From contig NZ_QPJK01000002.1 of the NCBI RefSeq assembly GCF_003337555.1, positions 558,001 through 622,000 of the forward strand: a stretch of DNA of 64,000 nt, written 5' to 3'. The position numbers and the translations under genes are program-made. The stretch comes from Pseudorhodoferax soli. Its GTDB lineage: Bacteria > Pseudomonadota > Gammaproteobacteria > Burkholderiales > Burkholderiaceae_C. Under the pieces are notes generated by a model. It did not search any database. It saw only the letters and a program-made list of their open reading frames with translations, and was not told the DNA's origin. Shown in pieces: positions 32,084 through 40,977 of the stretch (within the stretch, counting starts at the first letter, position 1; every line of letters starts with the position of its first letter).

Positions 32084-32863
32084 TCAACTGTTGGTGAAGC
32101 CAGCCTTGCGCTTGTTCATGAAGGCGTCCATGCCTTCCTTCTGGTCTGCAGTGGCGAACAAGCCGTGGAACAGCCGGCGTTCGAACATCACGCCGTCGGA
32201 CAGGCCGCTCTCGAAGGCGCGGTTGACCGACTCCTTGGCGGCCATCACGGCGATCTGCGAGAAGTCGCAGATCGACAGAGCAGCACCCAAGGCTTCATCC
32301 ATCAGCTTGTCGAGCGGCACCACCCGGCTGACCAGGCCTGCACGCTCGGCTTCGGTCACGTCCATCATGCGGCCCGTCAGAGCCATGTCCATGGCCTTGG
32401 CCTTGCCGACCGCGCGCGGCAGGCGCTGCGTGCCGCCGGCACCAGGAATCACACCGAGCTTGATCTCGGGCTGGCCGAACTTGGCGTTGTCGGCCGCGAT
32501 GATGAAGTCGCACATCATCGCCAGCTCGCAGCCACCGCCCAGCGCGAAGCCACTGACGGCCGCGATGACGGGCTTGCGGATGCTGCGGATCTGTTCCCAG
32601 TTGCGCGTGATGTAGTCGCCCTTGTAGACGTCGGCAAAGCTGTACTTGGCCATGGCGCCGATGTCGGCCCCGGCGGCAAACGCCTTCTCGCTGCCGGTGA
32701 GCACGATGCAGCCGATGCTGTCGTCATGGTCCAACTGCTTGAGTGCATCGCCGAGCTCGTTCATGAGCTGGTCGTTCAGCGCATTGAGCTGCTTGGGACG
32801 GTTCAGCGTGACGATGCCGACTTTGCCGGCTTCCACACGCAACGTGATGGTCTCGTACTCCAT
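32084..32863 (-). CDS. Enoyl-CoA hydratase
   Basis: A crotonase-fold enzyme of 259 residues that hydrates trans-2-enoyl-CoA in beta-oxidation. [14 protein letters not shown] is the family start, [11 protein letters not shown] and [16 protein letters not shown] form the oxyanion hole, and both catalytic glutamates of true hydratases are present (Glu113 in GCELA and Glu133 in [18 protein letters not shown]). It lies 64 bp downstream of a fadD gene on the same strand, fitting fatty-acid degradation. The sequence resembles FadB1x/short-chain hydratases, but chain length cannot be set. Confidence 0.92.
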   Translation of the reverse strand: MEYETITLRVEAGKVGIVTLNRPKQLNALNDQLMNELGDALKQLDHDDSIGCIVLTGSEKAFAAGADIGAMAKYSFADVYKGDYITRNWEQIRSIRKPVIAAVSGFALGGGCELAMMCDFIIAADNAKFGQPEIKLGVIPGAGGTQRLPRAVGKAKAMDMALTGRMMDVTEAERAGLVSRVVPLDKLMDEALGAALSICDFSQIAVMAAKESVNRAFESGLSDGVMFERRLFHGLFATADQKEGMDAFMNKRKAGFTNS

Positions 32864-32927
32864 GGGTCTCTCCGATGTTCTCAAACAGCAAAAACGCCAG
32901 CGACTATACCGAGCAGTCCCAGGTCGC

Positions 32928-34616
32928 TCAGACCCTTTCGCGACGCAGTTCGCGCCGCAGGATCTTGCCCACGTTGCTCTTGGGCAGCTCATCGCGGAAC
33001 TCGATGTGCTTGGGGCGCTTGTAGCCGGTCAGGTTGTCCTGGCAGTGGCGCGAAACGTCTTCTTCCGACAGCGAAGGGTCGCTGCGTACCACGAACACCT
33101 TGATGGCCTCGCCCTGCTTCTCGTCCGGGATGCCGATGGCAGCGCACTCGACCACGCCGGGACACAAGGAGATGACATTCTCGAGCTCGTTCGGGAAGAC
33201 ATTGAAGCCGCTGACCAGGATCATGTCCTTCTTGCGGTCGACGATGCGAAAGAAACCCTGCGCGTCCATGGTGCCGATGTCGCCGGTGCGCATGTAGCCG
33301 TCGGGCGTGAAGGCGGCAGCGCTCTCGTCGGGACGCTGGTAATAGCCGCGCATCACGTTCGGCCCCTTGATGACGATCTCGCCGGGTTCGCCCTGCGCCA
33401 GCGACCGGCCTTCGTCGTCCTTGATGGCGATGTCGATGCCGGGCAGCGGCAGGCCGATGGTGCCGCTGAAGGCCGTCGCCGTGACCGGGTTGTTGGTACC
33501 AATGGCCACCGTCTCGCTCATGCCCCAGCCTTCGATCATGGGGCAGCCCGTCACCTCGAACCACTGCCGCGCCGTGCCTTCCGAAGCTGCCATGCCGCCG
33601 GCCTGCGTGACGCACAGCTGCGAAAAATCCAGGTGCTTGAACTGCGGATGCTGCAACAGTGCATTGAACAGGGTGTTGACGCCGGGCAGAAGGTGGAACG
33701 GCCGGGCCTTGAGGGTGTCCACGAACTTGCCGATGTCGCGCGGGTTCGGCACCAGCGTCAGGTGCGCGCCGAGCCGGATCGCCAGCAGGCACAGCGTCAA
33801 CGCGAAGATGTGGTACAGCGGCAGTGCCGCGATGCTGTTGACCTTGCGCAGATCGCCCACGCGCGCGAGCGCAGGCGAGAACCAGGCCTCGGACTGCAGC
33901 ACGCCGGCGATCACGTTCGCATGCGTCAGCACCGCGCCCTTGGAGATGCCGGTGGTGCCGCCCGTGTACTGCAGGAAGGCGATGCTGTCCAACGTGGCCT
34001 GGCCCGGTCGCAGGCTGCGCCGGCCACCTTCGGCCAGCACCGTGCGGAACGATGTGGCGGTGCGCTCGCCGTTCAGCGGCAGCGTGAACTCCGGCACCAT
34101 CTTGGCCAGGTGGCGCGCCGCGAAGGTGACCCACGGGCCATAGAAGGTGCCCAGCATGTCGCCCATCGAAGCCACGACCACATGCCGCAGCGGTGTCTCG
34201 GCGATCACCGTCTCCAGCGTGTGCGCGAAGTTCTCCAGAATCACGATGGCGCTGGCGCCGGAGTCCTTGAGCTGATGCGCCAGCTCGCGCGCCGTGTAGA
34301 GCGGGTTGACGTTCACGCAGGTATAGCCCGCGCGCAACACGCCGGCCATGGTCACTGCGAACTGCGGGATGTTGGGCAGCATGATGGCCACCCGTGCTCC
34401 ATCCTCCAGGCCCAAGCCCTGCAGCCAGGCGCCGACCGCGGCTGACGCCTCGTCGAGCTCGCGGTAGGACATCCAACAGTCCATGCAGACCGAGAACGGC
34501 TGCGCGGCGTTCTTCTTGAACGACTCTTCCAGCAACTGGGCGAGCGAGCGGTAGCGCGCGACATCCACATCGTGCGGCACATTCGGGGGGTAGCTGTCCA
34601 ACCAGGGCTTTGCCAT
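32928..34616 (-). CDS. fadD: Long-chain fatty-acid-CoA ligase
   Basis: An AMP-forming acyl-CoA synthetase of 562 residues. The P-loop is [12 protein letters not shown], the adenine region [11 protein letters not shown], and the hinge and catalytic parts are [26 protein letters not shown]; the acyl-transfer Lys is in [14 protein letters not shown]. It begins [14 protein letters not shown], as in proteobacterial FadD. The second of two close ATGs (34616) is 6 nt after AAGGAG and was chosen. The enoyl-CoA hydratase gene follows. It activates fatty acids on entry at the inner membrane. Confidence 0.92.
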   Translation of the reverse strand: MAKPWLDSYPPNVPHDVDVARYRSLAQLLEESFKKNAAQPFSVCMDCWMSYRELDEASAAVGAWLQGLGLEDGARVAIMLPNIPQFAVTMAGVLRAGYTCVNVNPLYTARELAHQLKDSGASAIVILENFAHTLETVIAETPLRHVVVASMGDMLGTFYGPWVTFAARHLAKMVPEFTLPLNGERTATSFRTVLAEGGRRSLRPGQATLDSIAFLQYTGGTTGISKGAVLTHANVIAGVLQSEAWFSPALARVGDLRKVNSIAALPLYHIFALTLCLLAIRLGAHLTLVPNPRDIGKFVDTLKARPFHLLPGVNTLFNALLQHPQFKHLDFSQLCVTQAGGMAASEGTARQWFEVTGCPMIEGWGMSETVAIGTNNPVTATAFSGTIGLPLPGIDIAIKDDEGRSLAQGEPGEIVIKGPNVMRGYYQRPDESAAAFTPDGYMRTGDIGTMDAQGFFRIVDRKKDMILVSGFNVFPNELENVISLCPGVVECAAIGIPDEKQGEAIKVFVVRSDPSLSEEDVSRHCQDNLTGYKRPKHIEFRDELPKSNVGKILRRELRRERV

Positions 34617-34719
34617 CTGCATCTCCTTGTGCGGCGGCATTGTGCTCAGCGCCTGCGCCACCGCCAGCGGGGCTTGCCCTAGGGCGACAATGCCCACCGC
34701 CCCACCGCACCGCGCCCCC

Positions 34720-35610
34720 ATGCTTGCACGCTTGCAACGACTGCTCTGCCTGCTTCTCGCCTCGCTGGCCCTGGCCTGGCTGGTGGGCTTCTGGTCCGTG
34801 TCGCCGCTGCTGGCCCTGGCCGGTCTGGCATGGCCGGCACTGGGCTACGGCGCCCTGCTGGCCGGCGAGTTCGCGCTGCTCGCGCGCCAGCACGGCGACC
34901 CCGCACCACGGCCCACGCCGGCGCAACTGCTGACGGCCTGGTGGGCCGAGTTGCGCAGCGGCATGCAGGTGTTCTTCTGGCGTCAACCCTTCCGCGAACA
35001 TGCCGAGCCCGACCACCTGCCGCCGGGCACGCGCCGGCGCGGCGTGGTGTTCGTGCACGGCCTGTTCTGCAACCGCGGTTTCTGGGCGCCGTGGATGCGG
35101 CGCGCCCGCGCGCTGGGCCTGCCCCACGTCGCCGTGAGCCTGGAGCCCGTGACAGGGTCGATAGACGCCTATGTGCCGGCCATCGATGCCGCGGTGGCCA
35201 GGCTCATGGCGGCAACCGGCCAGCCGCCGGTGCTGGTGTGCCACAGCATGGGCGGCCTGGCGGCGCGCGCCTGGCTGCGCACTCCAGGGGCCACGGACTG
35301 CGTGGCGCACGTGGTCACGATCGCCAGCCCGCACAGCGGAACCTGGATGGCGCAGCTGGGCCATGGTGAGAACGCACGCCAGATGGAGCGCAACAGCCGC
35401 TGGCTGGCCCGGCTCGCGCGCGACGAGGCCCAGGCCCAGGCCGTGCCCTTCACCTGCTGGTACTCCAACTGCGACAACGTGGTGTTTCCCGTGTCCACCG
35501 CCGCACGGGCCGGCGCCGACAACCGCTTCGTGCCGGGCCATCCCCACGTGGCACTGGCGTTCCAGGAACTGGTGCTGCACGACAGCCTGCAGCTCGTGCG
35601 CGCCGCCTGA
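34720..35610 (+). CDS. Membrane-anchored alpha/beta hydrolase (lipase-like)
   Basis: A 296-residue protein with two hydrophobic N-terminal segments (LLCLLLASLALAWLVGFW and LLALAGLAWPALGYGALLAGEFALL), then a lipase-type alpha/beta hydrolase domain. The oxyanion start is GVVFVHGLFCNRGFW, the nucleophile elbow VCHSMGGLAAR, and a His likely in VPGHPHVAL. Such proteins are annotated as triacylglycerol lipase or permease-linked esterases. The ATG at 34720 was preferred, because GGCGACAAT just upstream looks like promoter DNA. It is divergent from fadD, which fits a lipid role. Confidence 0.82.
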   Translation: MLARLQRLLCLLLASLALAWLVGFWSVSPLLALAGLAWPALGYGALLAGEFALLARQHGDPAPRPTPAQLLTAWWAELRSGMQVFFWRQPFREHAEPDHLPPGTRRRGVVFVHGLFCNRGFWAPWMRRARALGLPHVAVSLEPVTGSIDAYVPAIDAAVARLMAATGQPPVLVCHSMGGLAARAWLRTPGATDCVAHVVTIASPHSGTWMAQLGHGENARQMERNSRWLARLARDEAQAQAVPFTCWYSNCDNVVFPVSTAARAGADNRFVPGHPHVALAFQELVLHDSLQLVRAA

Positions 35611-35659
35611 ATCCAGCGGCAAAATCCCCCTCTCGATTTCCTTCAAAGCAGGAGCGGAC

Positions 35660-36133
35660 TTGGAAACGCTGGACAAGCTGGATCGCCAGATCCTGAACGC
35701 GCTGCAAACCGACGGGCGCGCCACCTACGAGCAGATCGCCGAGCAGGTGGGCCTGTCGGCCAGCGCCGTGCTGCGGCGTGTCAAGCGGCTGGAGGACAGC
35801 GGTGTGATCGACCGCTACGTGGCTCTCGTCAAGCCCGAATCCGTAGGCCTGGCGCTGACGGCCTACCTCAACGTGCGGCTGGAGAAGCTGGCCGAAACCC
35901 ACAAGCGCAACCCCATGGACCTGTTCCGCGCCAGCGTCGTCACTTGGCCCGAGGTGGTGGAATGCGAGGCCCTGACGGGCGACATGGACTACCTGCTGCG
36001 CGTGGTGGTGCGGGACATGGCGCACTACCGCAGCTTCGTGATGGGCACCCTGCTCAAACACCCCAGTGTGCAGGACTGCAAGACCAGCTTCGTGCTGGAC
36101 CGTGTCAAGGCCACCACCGCCCTGCCGCTGTAG
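35660..36133 (+). CDS. Lrp/AsnC-family transcriptional regulator
   Basis: A 157-residue Lrp-type regulator. The helix-turn-helix domain reads LDKLDRQILNALQTDGRATYEQIAEQVGLSASAVLRRVKRLEDSG (residues 4-48), followed by the RAM ligand-binding domain with ECEALTGDMDYLLRVVV. A TTG start at 35660 is supported by AGGAG five bases upstream and by conservation from the first residues on; no ATG fits. The last residues match Lrp/BkdR-like proteins. Amino acids are the usual effectors. It follows the lipase-like gene after 49 bp. Confidence 0.9.
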   Translation: METLDKLDRQILNALQTDGRATYEQIAEQVGLSASAVLRRVKRLEDSGVIDRYVALVKPESVGLALTAYLNVRLEKLAETHKRNPMDLFRASVVTWPEVVECEALTGDMDYLLRVVVRDMAHYRSFVMGTLLKHPSVQDCKTSFVLDRVKATTALPL

Positions 36134-36139
36134 TTCAGT

Positions 36140-36562
36140 TCAATGGTCGGCGCGCATCTGCGCCGCGTTGCGCACCAGGCCGCGTGGGATATCGGTGCGC
36201 AGCACCTCCAGACCGGTGCGCGCATGCTCCTCACGGTCCAGCAGGCCGGAGAACATGAAGCTCACGTCGCTCATGCGCTGGCGCGCCAGCAGCAGGCCCT
36301 CATGGTCGGCCAGCGCCGCCATCCAGTCGCCGCGCAAGGCCCACAAGGCTTCCGGACCGGCGGCCGATTTGATGCGGACAGCCAGGTTCGCCCGCTGCTC
36401 CGCATGGGCCACCGTTGCGAGCTGGGCCAGCATCAGGCGCCGTATATCTTCCAGGCGGCCGTCCCGTCGGGACCACAGCCAGCGCAACCAGCCCTGGCGT
36501 ACAGCACGCTGCGCTGAATCGGAGTGATCGCCGGAAGCGTTACCGAGGGTCGTCAAAGGCAC
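36140..36562 (-). CDS. Hypothetical protein (140 residues)
   Basis: A soluble helical protein of unknown family. I place the start at GTG 36562, since GGAG lies 6 bases before it and a longer reading would cross the intergenic promoter DNA. The sequence is rich in Arg, Leu and Ala, with heptad-like helices (LEDIRRLMLAQLATVAHAEQRANLAVRI; MAALADHEGLLLARQRMSDVSFMF) that could form a bundle. It has no signal peptide or cysteine pattern. It is convergent with the Lrp gene (6 bp apart) and divergent from the acetyltransferase gene. Confidence 0.6.
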   Translation of the reverse strand: MPLTTLGNASGDHSDSAQRAVRQGWLRWLWSRRDGRLEDIRRLMLAQLATVAHAEQRANLAVRIKSAAGPEALWALRGDWMAALADHEGLLLARQRMSDVSFMFSGLLDREEHARTGLEVLRTDIPRGLVRNAAQMRADH

Positions 36563-36736
36563 GGGGTTCTCCTGCTGCGGACCAACTTCATGCGCCGCAG
36601 TATCCAAAGGGCTGGTTACAGCCAGATTGCAGTCCGCACGAAGCTTTGTTTCGTTTGTTGCGTGTGCCAATTGACCTTCAGTCTGGGCCGAAATCCGTGC
36701 GGTACTGCCTGCGACGAGGGCGCGTTGGTCGTATAT

Positions 36737-36751
36737 TGCTGCAATGCAGCA
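36737..36751. promoter_or_regulatory. Palindrome overlapping the acetyltransferase start codon
   Basis: TGCTGCA-a-TGCAGCA, a perfect 7-1-7 palindrome, with the ATG at 36744 at its centre and TATATT directly upstream. It resembles TGCTGC/GCAGCA sites bound by the polyhydroxybutyrate regulator PhaR (recalled, not checked). Confidence 0.45.
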
Positions 36752-37463
36752 TAACACCCGAACCCCAGCGCCGTCCGCGGTCGACGGCACATCACGCGCC
36801 CATGGGCGAGACGGGGTCGAACAACGCCGCACCGCCCCGGTCATCGTGCCGATCCGCTCCCTGGGCCCGGAGCACCGCGAACGCATTGCACGCCACCTGA
36901 TGGCATTGAGCCCGCACGACCGCTACCTGCGTTTCGGCTACGCGGCCGCCGACGAGCACGTGCGCCGCTATGTCGACAGCCTGAACTTCACACGGGACGA
37001 GATCTTCGGCATCTACAACCGCCGGCTCGAACTGATCGCCATGGCGCACCTGGCCTTCTCCATCGATCCCTCGCTGACCTCGTGCGCCGAATTCGGCGTG
37101 TCGGTGTCCGATCATGTGCGCGGGCGCGGCTATGGCGCACGCCTGTTCGAGCGCGCCGTCATGCACGCCCGTAACGAGGGCGTGCAAAGCCTGTTCATCC
37201 ATGCGCTCAGCGAGAACACGGCCATGCTCAAGATCGCGCGCAACGCAGGCGCCACCGTAGAGCGCGACGGCTCCGAATCCGAGGCCTTCCTGCGCCTGCC
37301 GGCTGCCACCCTGGACTCCCGGGTGAACGAACTCGTGCAGCAGCACCTGGGCCTCACGGACTACCATCTCAAGGCCCAGGCCCAGCAGTTCCGCAGCTTC
37401 CTGCAGGGCTTGCAGGAGGTGCGCCAAGGCGTGCAGGACGCGCGCCAGAAGTCCGGCCGCTGA
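36744..37463 (+). CDS. GNAT-family N-acetyltransferase
   Basis: A 239-residue GNAT protein. The first 30 residues are disordered; the domain runs from about 35 to 190. GFGVSVSDHVRGRGYGARLFERAVMHARNEG-like sequence contains the acetyl-CoA loop RGRGYG (residues about 131-136), and SENTAMLKIARNAGA is the usual end of the fold. The C-terminus adds a helical, Gln-rich tail (QAQQFRSFLQGLQEVRQGVQ). The ATG lies inside a palindrome, so a start further in, such as GTG 36846, cannot be excluded. The substrate is unknown. Confidence 0.82.
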   Translation: MQHNTRTPAPSAVDGTSRAHGRDGVEQRRTAPVIVPIRSLGPEHRERIARHLMALSPHDRYLRFGYAAADEHVRRYVDSLNFTRDEIFGIYNRRLELIAMAHLAFSIDPSLTSCAEFGVSVSDHVRGRGYGARLFERAVMHARNEGVQSLFIHALSENTAMLKIARNAGATVERDGSESEAFLRLPAATLDSRVNELVQQHLGLTDYHLKAQAQQFRSFLQGLQEVRQGVQDARQKSGR

Positions 37464-37550
37464 GCGCTGCCCGCGCACTCGGCCGGGTGCCCCGGCGGCG
37501 ATCCGCTATCCTTGCGGTTCCCCCACAGCCGCACGCCGTGCACCCCGTCA

Positions 37551-38441
37551 GTGTCAGACCCCTATCCTGGGCGCTCCGCGTCCGGTAGTCCAGAGCGCGA
37601 AGACAAGCGCAGCTTCCTGCAACGCCTGGCTGAATTCATCCATCCCGGCCCGGACTCGCGGGCGGAATTGATCGAAACACTCAACGACGCGGAACAGAAC
37701 GACATCATCGGGCCCGACGCCCGCGTGATGCTCGAAGGCGTGATCCGCATGGCCGACCAGACGGCCGGCGACGTGATGGTGGCGGCGACGCGCATGGACT
37801 GCCTGGACATCGACGCGCCCTACGAGGAATTGCTGCACCAGGTCATCAACACGGCGCACTCGCGATTCCCGGTCTACGAGGGCGAGCGCGAGAACATCAT
37901 CGGCATCCTGCTGGCCAAGGATCTGCTCAAGCTGCAGCGCGCGCCCGAGCTGAACCTGCGCGCGCTGCTGCGTCCGGCCGTGTTCGTGCCCGAGAGCAAA
38001 GGCCTGAACGACCTGCTGCGCGAATTCCGCGGCAACCGCAACCACCTGGCGGTGGTCATCGACGAGTTCGGCCGCGTGGCCGGGATCATCACGATCGAGG
38101 ACGTGCTCGAGCAGATCGTCGGCGAGATCGAGGACGAATTCGACATCGTGGAAGACCACGGCGACATCTTCGGCCTGGCCGATCGCACCTACCGCGTCAG
38201 CGGCGACACGCCGGTCGAGCGCGTCGAAGAGGCTTTCGCCGTCACGCTGCAGACCGGGCCGGAAGATGACCGCTTCGACACCATCGGCGGCCTGATCGCG
38301 CACGAGGTCGGCCATGTGCCGCGCCGCGGCGAGAGCCACGACCTGGCCGGCCTGCGCTTCCTGGTGCTGCACACCAAGGGCGGCGCGGTGCGCTGGTTCA
38401 AGGTGTTTCCCGCGGCCGAATCCGGCAACGCGACCCCATGA
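37551..38441 (+). CDS. CBS-domain HlyC/CorC-family protein
   Basis: A 296-residue cytosolic protein of the CorC/YbeX type. An acidic N-terminal helix (RAELIETLNDAEQNDIIGPDARVMLEGVIRMADQTAGDVM) leads to two CBS domains (about 75-205; RFPVYEGERENIIGILLAKDLL, HLAVVIDEFGRVAGIITIEDVLEQIVGEIEDEFD). The CorC_HlyC C-terminal domain follows. The GTG at 37551 (VSDPYPGRS) fits the family N-terminus. It overlaps lnt by ATGA, the conserved ybeX-lnt pair. Roles proposed for the family include magnesium/cobalt efflux and ribosome-related functions; neither is shown here. Confidence 0.92.
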   Translation: MSDPYPGRSASGSPEREDKRSFLQRLAEFIHPGPDSRAELIETLNDAEQNDIIGPDARVMLEGVIRMADQTAGDVMVAATRMDCLDIDAPYEELLHQVINTAHSRFPVYEGERENIIGILLAKDLLKLQRAPELNLRALLRPAVFVPESKGLNDLLREFRGNRNHLAVVIDEFGRVAGIITIEDVLEQIVGEIEDEFDIVEDHGDIFGLADRTYRVSGDTPVERVEEAFAVTLQTGPEDDRFDTIGGLIAHEVGHVPRRGESHDLAGLRFLVLHTKGGAVRWFKVFPAAESGNATP

Positions 38442-39988
38442 ATTTGCGCGCCCTGCCAGGCGCCTGGGTGGCCATGGCGGGGGCGCTTCTGGCCGGCGGG
38501 GCCCATGCGCTGTCCATCGCCGCGCCCTGGGACGGCCAGCCGCAGTGGTGGTTGCAGCTGTTCGCGCTCGAGGTGCTGGTGCGCCTGGTCGACACCGCGC
38601 CCACCCCGCGCGCCGCAGCGCTGCGCGGCTTCCTGTTCGCGCTGGCCTGGCTGGGCGGCACCTTCTGGTGGCTGTTCATCTCGCTGCATGTGTATGGCGG
38701 CCTGCCGGCCGTGCTCGCCGTGCTGTCGGTGGCGGCACTGGCGGCCTTGCTGGCCCTGTACTACGCGCTGGCCGCCGGCATCGCGCGCCACTGCAACATC
38801 CGCAACCCGCTCGGCCGTGCGCTGCTGTGGGCCGCGCTCTGGACACTGGCCGAACTCGCGCGCGGCCTGCTGTTCACTGGATTCCCCTGGGGAGCGGCGG
38901 GCTACGCGCATGTGGACGGCCCGCTGGCGGCGTTCGCGCCCTGGGTCGGCGTCTACGGCATCACGGCCATCGCCGCGCTGTCGGCCGCACTGTTGGCCTC
39001 GGTCGCCGCCTCGGCACAGGGCCGCCTGCCAGCTGCGCTGGCGCTGGTGAGCGTCATTGCGCTCTCCGTCGGGCTGGGCCGCATCCAGCCTGCGGCAGAG
39101 AGCGCCGTCATCGCCCAGCCGCTGCGGGTGAGCCTGCTGCAAGGCAACATCCCGCAGGACGTCAAGTTCGAGCCCGGCATCGGCATCGAGCAGTCGCTGC
39201 AGTGGTACGGACAACAGCTGAACCTGGCCTCGGCGCCGCTGGTGGTCGCGCCGGAGACGGCGCTGCCGCTCTTGCCGGAGCAGTTGCCGATCGGCTACTG
39301 GCAGGCGTTGCAGGCGCGCTTCGCGGCGGGTGGCCAGACCGCGCTGATCGGCATGCCCATGGGCGACATGCGCAGCGGCTACATCAACGCGGCCGTGGGT
39401 TTCACCCCGGGCCGCACGGCCCACTACGAATACGCCAAGCACCACCTGGTGCCGTTCGGCGAATTCATTCCCCCGCTGTTCCGCTGGTTCACCGAGATGA
39501 TGCACATCCCGCTCGGCGACTTCCGCCGCGGCGATGTAGGCCAGGCCTCCATGGTGCTGGGCGCACAGCGGCTCGCGCCCAACATCTGCTACGAAGACTT
39601 GTTCGGCGAGGAACTCGCAGCGCGCTTCGTCGACCCGGCCAGGGCGCCCACCATCTTCGTGAACATGAGCAACATCGCCTGGTTCGGCGACAGCATCGCG
39701 ATCGATCAGCATCTGTCGATCTCGCGCATGCGCGCGCTGGAGTTCCGCCGGCCCATGCTGCGCGCCACCAACACCGGCGCCACCGCCATCGTCGACGCAC
39801 AGGGCCAGGTCACGCATGCGCTGCCGCGCCTCACGCGCGATGTGCTGACGGGCGAGGTCTACGGCCGCACCGACATCACACCGTTCGCCTGGTGGGCGGG
39901 ACGCTTCGGCCTGGCACCGCTGTGGGGGCCGGCGCTGGCCATCGTGGCGCTGGCGCTCTGGATCGGACGGCGCAGGCAGCGCCCGTAG
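38438..39988 (+). CDS. lnt: Apolipoprotein N-acyltransferase
   Basis: Lnt adds the third acyl chain to the N-terminal Cys of lipoproteins in the inner membrane. The 516 residues start with about six hydrophobic helices (10-215), then a periplasmic nitrilase-type domain with the full triad: Glu273 in VAPETALP, Lys334 in YAKHHLVPFGEF and Cys384 in NICYEDLFG. A last hydrophobic helix (GPALAIVALALWIG) ends the protein. It overlaps the corC-like gene, and glyQ follows after 72 bp, an order seen in other betaproteobacteria. Confidence 0.96.
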   Translation: MNLRALPGAWVAMAGALLAGGAHALSIAAPWDGQPQWWLQLFALEVLVRLVDTAPTPRAAALRGFLFALAWLGGTFWWLFISLHVYGGLPAVLAVLSVAALAALLALYYALAAGIARHCNIRNPLGRALLWAALWTLAELARGLLFTGFPWGAAGYAHVDGPLAAFAPWVGVYGITAIAALSAALLASVAASAQGRLPAALALVSVIALSVGLGRIQPAAESAVIAQPLRVSLLQGNIPQDVKFEPGIGIEQSLQWYGQQLNLASAPLVVAPETALPLLPEQLPIGYWQALQARFAAGGQTALIGMPMGDMRSGYINAAVGFTPGRTAHYEYAKHHLVPFGEFIPPLFRWFTEMMHIPLGDFRRGDVGQASMVLGAQRLAPNICYEDLFGEELAARFVDPARAPTIFVNMSNIAWFGDSIAIDQHLSISRMRALEFRRPMLRATNTGATAIVDAQGQVTHALPRLTRDVLTGEVYGRTDITPFAWWAGRFGLAPLWGPALAIVALALWIGRRRQRP

Positions 39989-40060
39989 AATCTGCGGTTT
40001 GCGCGCCCACGGCGCGCCGCCTTCGACTCCATTGCCGGCCCTGGGCCCGGCGCCGCATCG

Positions 40061-40975
40061 ATGCTGTCATTCCAACAAATCATCCTCAAGCTGCAGACGT
40101 ACTGGGCCGAGCAAGGCTGTGCACTGCTCCAGCCCTACGACATGGAAGTGGGCGCCGGCACCTCGCACACCGCCACCTTCCTGCGCGCACTGGGCCCTGA
40201 GCCGTGGAAGGCCGCCTATGTGCAGCCCAGCCGCCGCCCCAAGGACGGCCGCTACGGCGAGAACCCGAACCGCCTGCAGCACTACTACCAGTACCAGGTG
40301 GTGCTCAAGCCCGCCCCCAGCAACATCCTGGAGCTCTACCTGGGCTCGCTCGAAGCGCTGGGCTTCGATCTCAAGAAGAACGACATCCGCTTCGTCGAGG
40401 ACGATTGGGAGAACCCCACGCTGGGCGCCTGGGGCCTGGGCTGGGAGGTGTGGCTCAACGGCATGGAGGTGACGCAGTTCACCTACTTCCAGCAGGTCGG
40501 CGGCATCGACTGCAAGCCCATCACGGGCGAGATCACCTACGGCCTGGAGCGCCTGGCGATGTACCTGCAGGGCGTGGACAACGTCTACAACCTGAAGTGG
40601 ACCGAAGGCCTCAGCTACGGCGACGTCTACAAGCAGAACGAGGTGGAGCAGTCCACCTACAACTTCGAGCACTCCGACGCCGACTTCCTGTTCACCGCCT
40701 TCGCCGCGCACGAGAAGCAGGCCAAGCACCTCATGGAACAGCAGCTCGCGCTGCCGGCCTATGAGCAGGTGCTCAAGGCCGCGCACAGCTTCAACCTGCT
40801 GGATGCCCGCGGCGCCATCAGCGTGACGGAGCGGGCCGCCTACATCGGCCGCATCCGCAACCTCGCGCGCGCCGTCGCGCAAAGCTATGTGGACAGCCGC
40901 GAACGCCTGGGCTATCCGATGGCACCGCGCGAATGGGTCGCGCAGATCCCGAAGAAAGACAAGGCGGCGGCCTGA
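40061..40975 (+). CDS. glyQ: Glycyl-tRNA synthetase alpha subunit
   Basis: The catalytic alpha subunit of the bacterial (alpha2beta2) glycyl-tRNA synthetase, 304 residues. It opens [18 protein letters not shown] and has the class II motifs with [20 protein letters not shown] and [25 protein letters not shown], which are diagnostic. It starts shortly after lnt and is followed by glyS after 2 bp, so both subunits are made together. Confidence 0.98.
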   Translation: MLSFQQIILKLQTYWAEQGCALLQPYDMEVGAGTSHTATFLRALGPEPWKAAYVQPSRRPKDGRYGENPNRLQHYYQYQVVLKPAPSNILELYLGSLEALGFDLKKNDIRFVEDDWENPTLGAWGLGWEVWLNGMEVTQFTYFQQVGGIDCKPITGEITYGLERLAMYLQGVDNVYNLKWTEGLSYGDVYKQNEVEQSTYNFEHSDADFLFTAFAAHEKQAKHLMEQQLALPAYEQVLKAAHSFNLLDARGAISVTERAAYIGRIRNLARAVAQSYVDSRERLGYPMAPREWVAQIPKKDKAAA

Positions 40976-40977
40976 AC

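Noticed and set aside
37551-38441. CBS-domain protein as a membrane magnesium/cobalt channel
   Set aside because: It has no membrane helices; only the cytosolic CBS and CorC_HlyC domains are present, so a channel function was not called.
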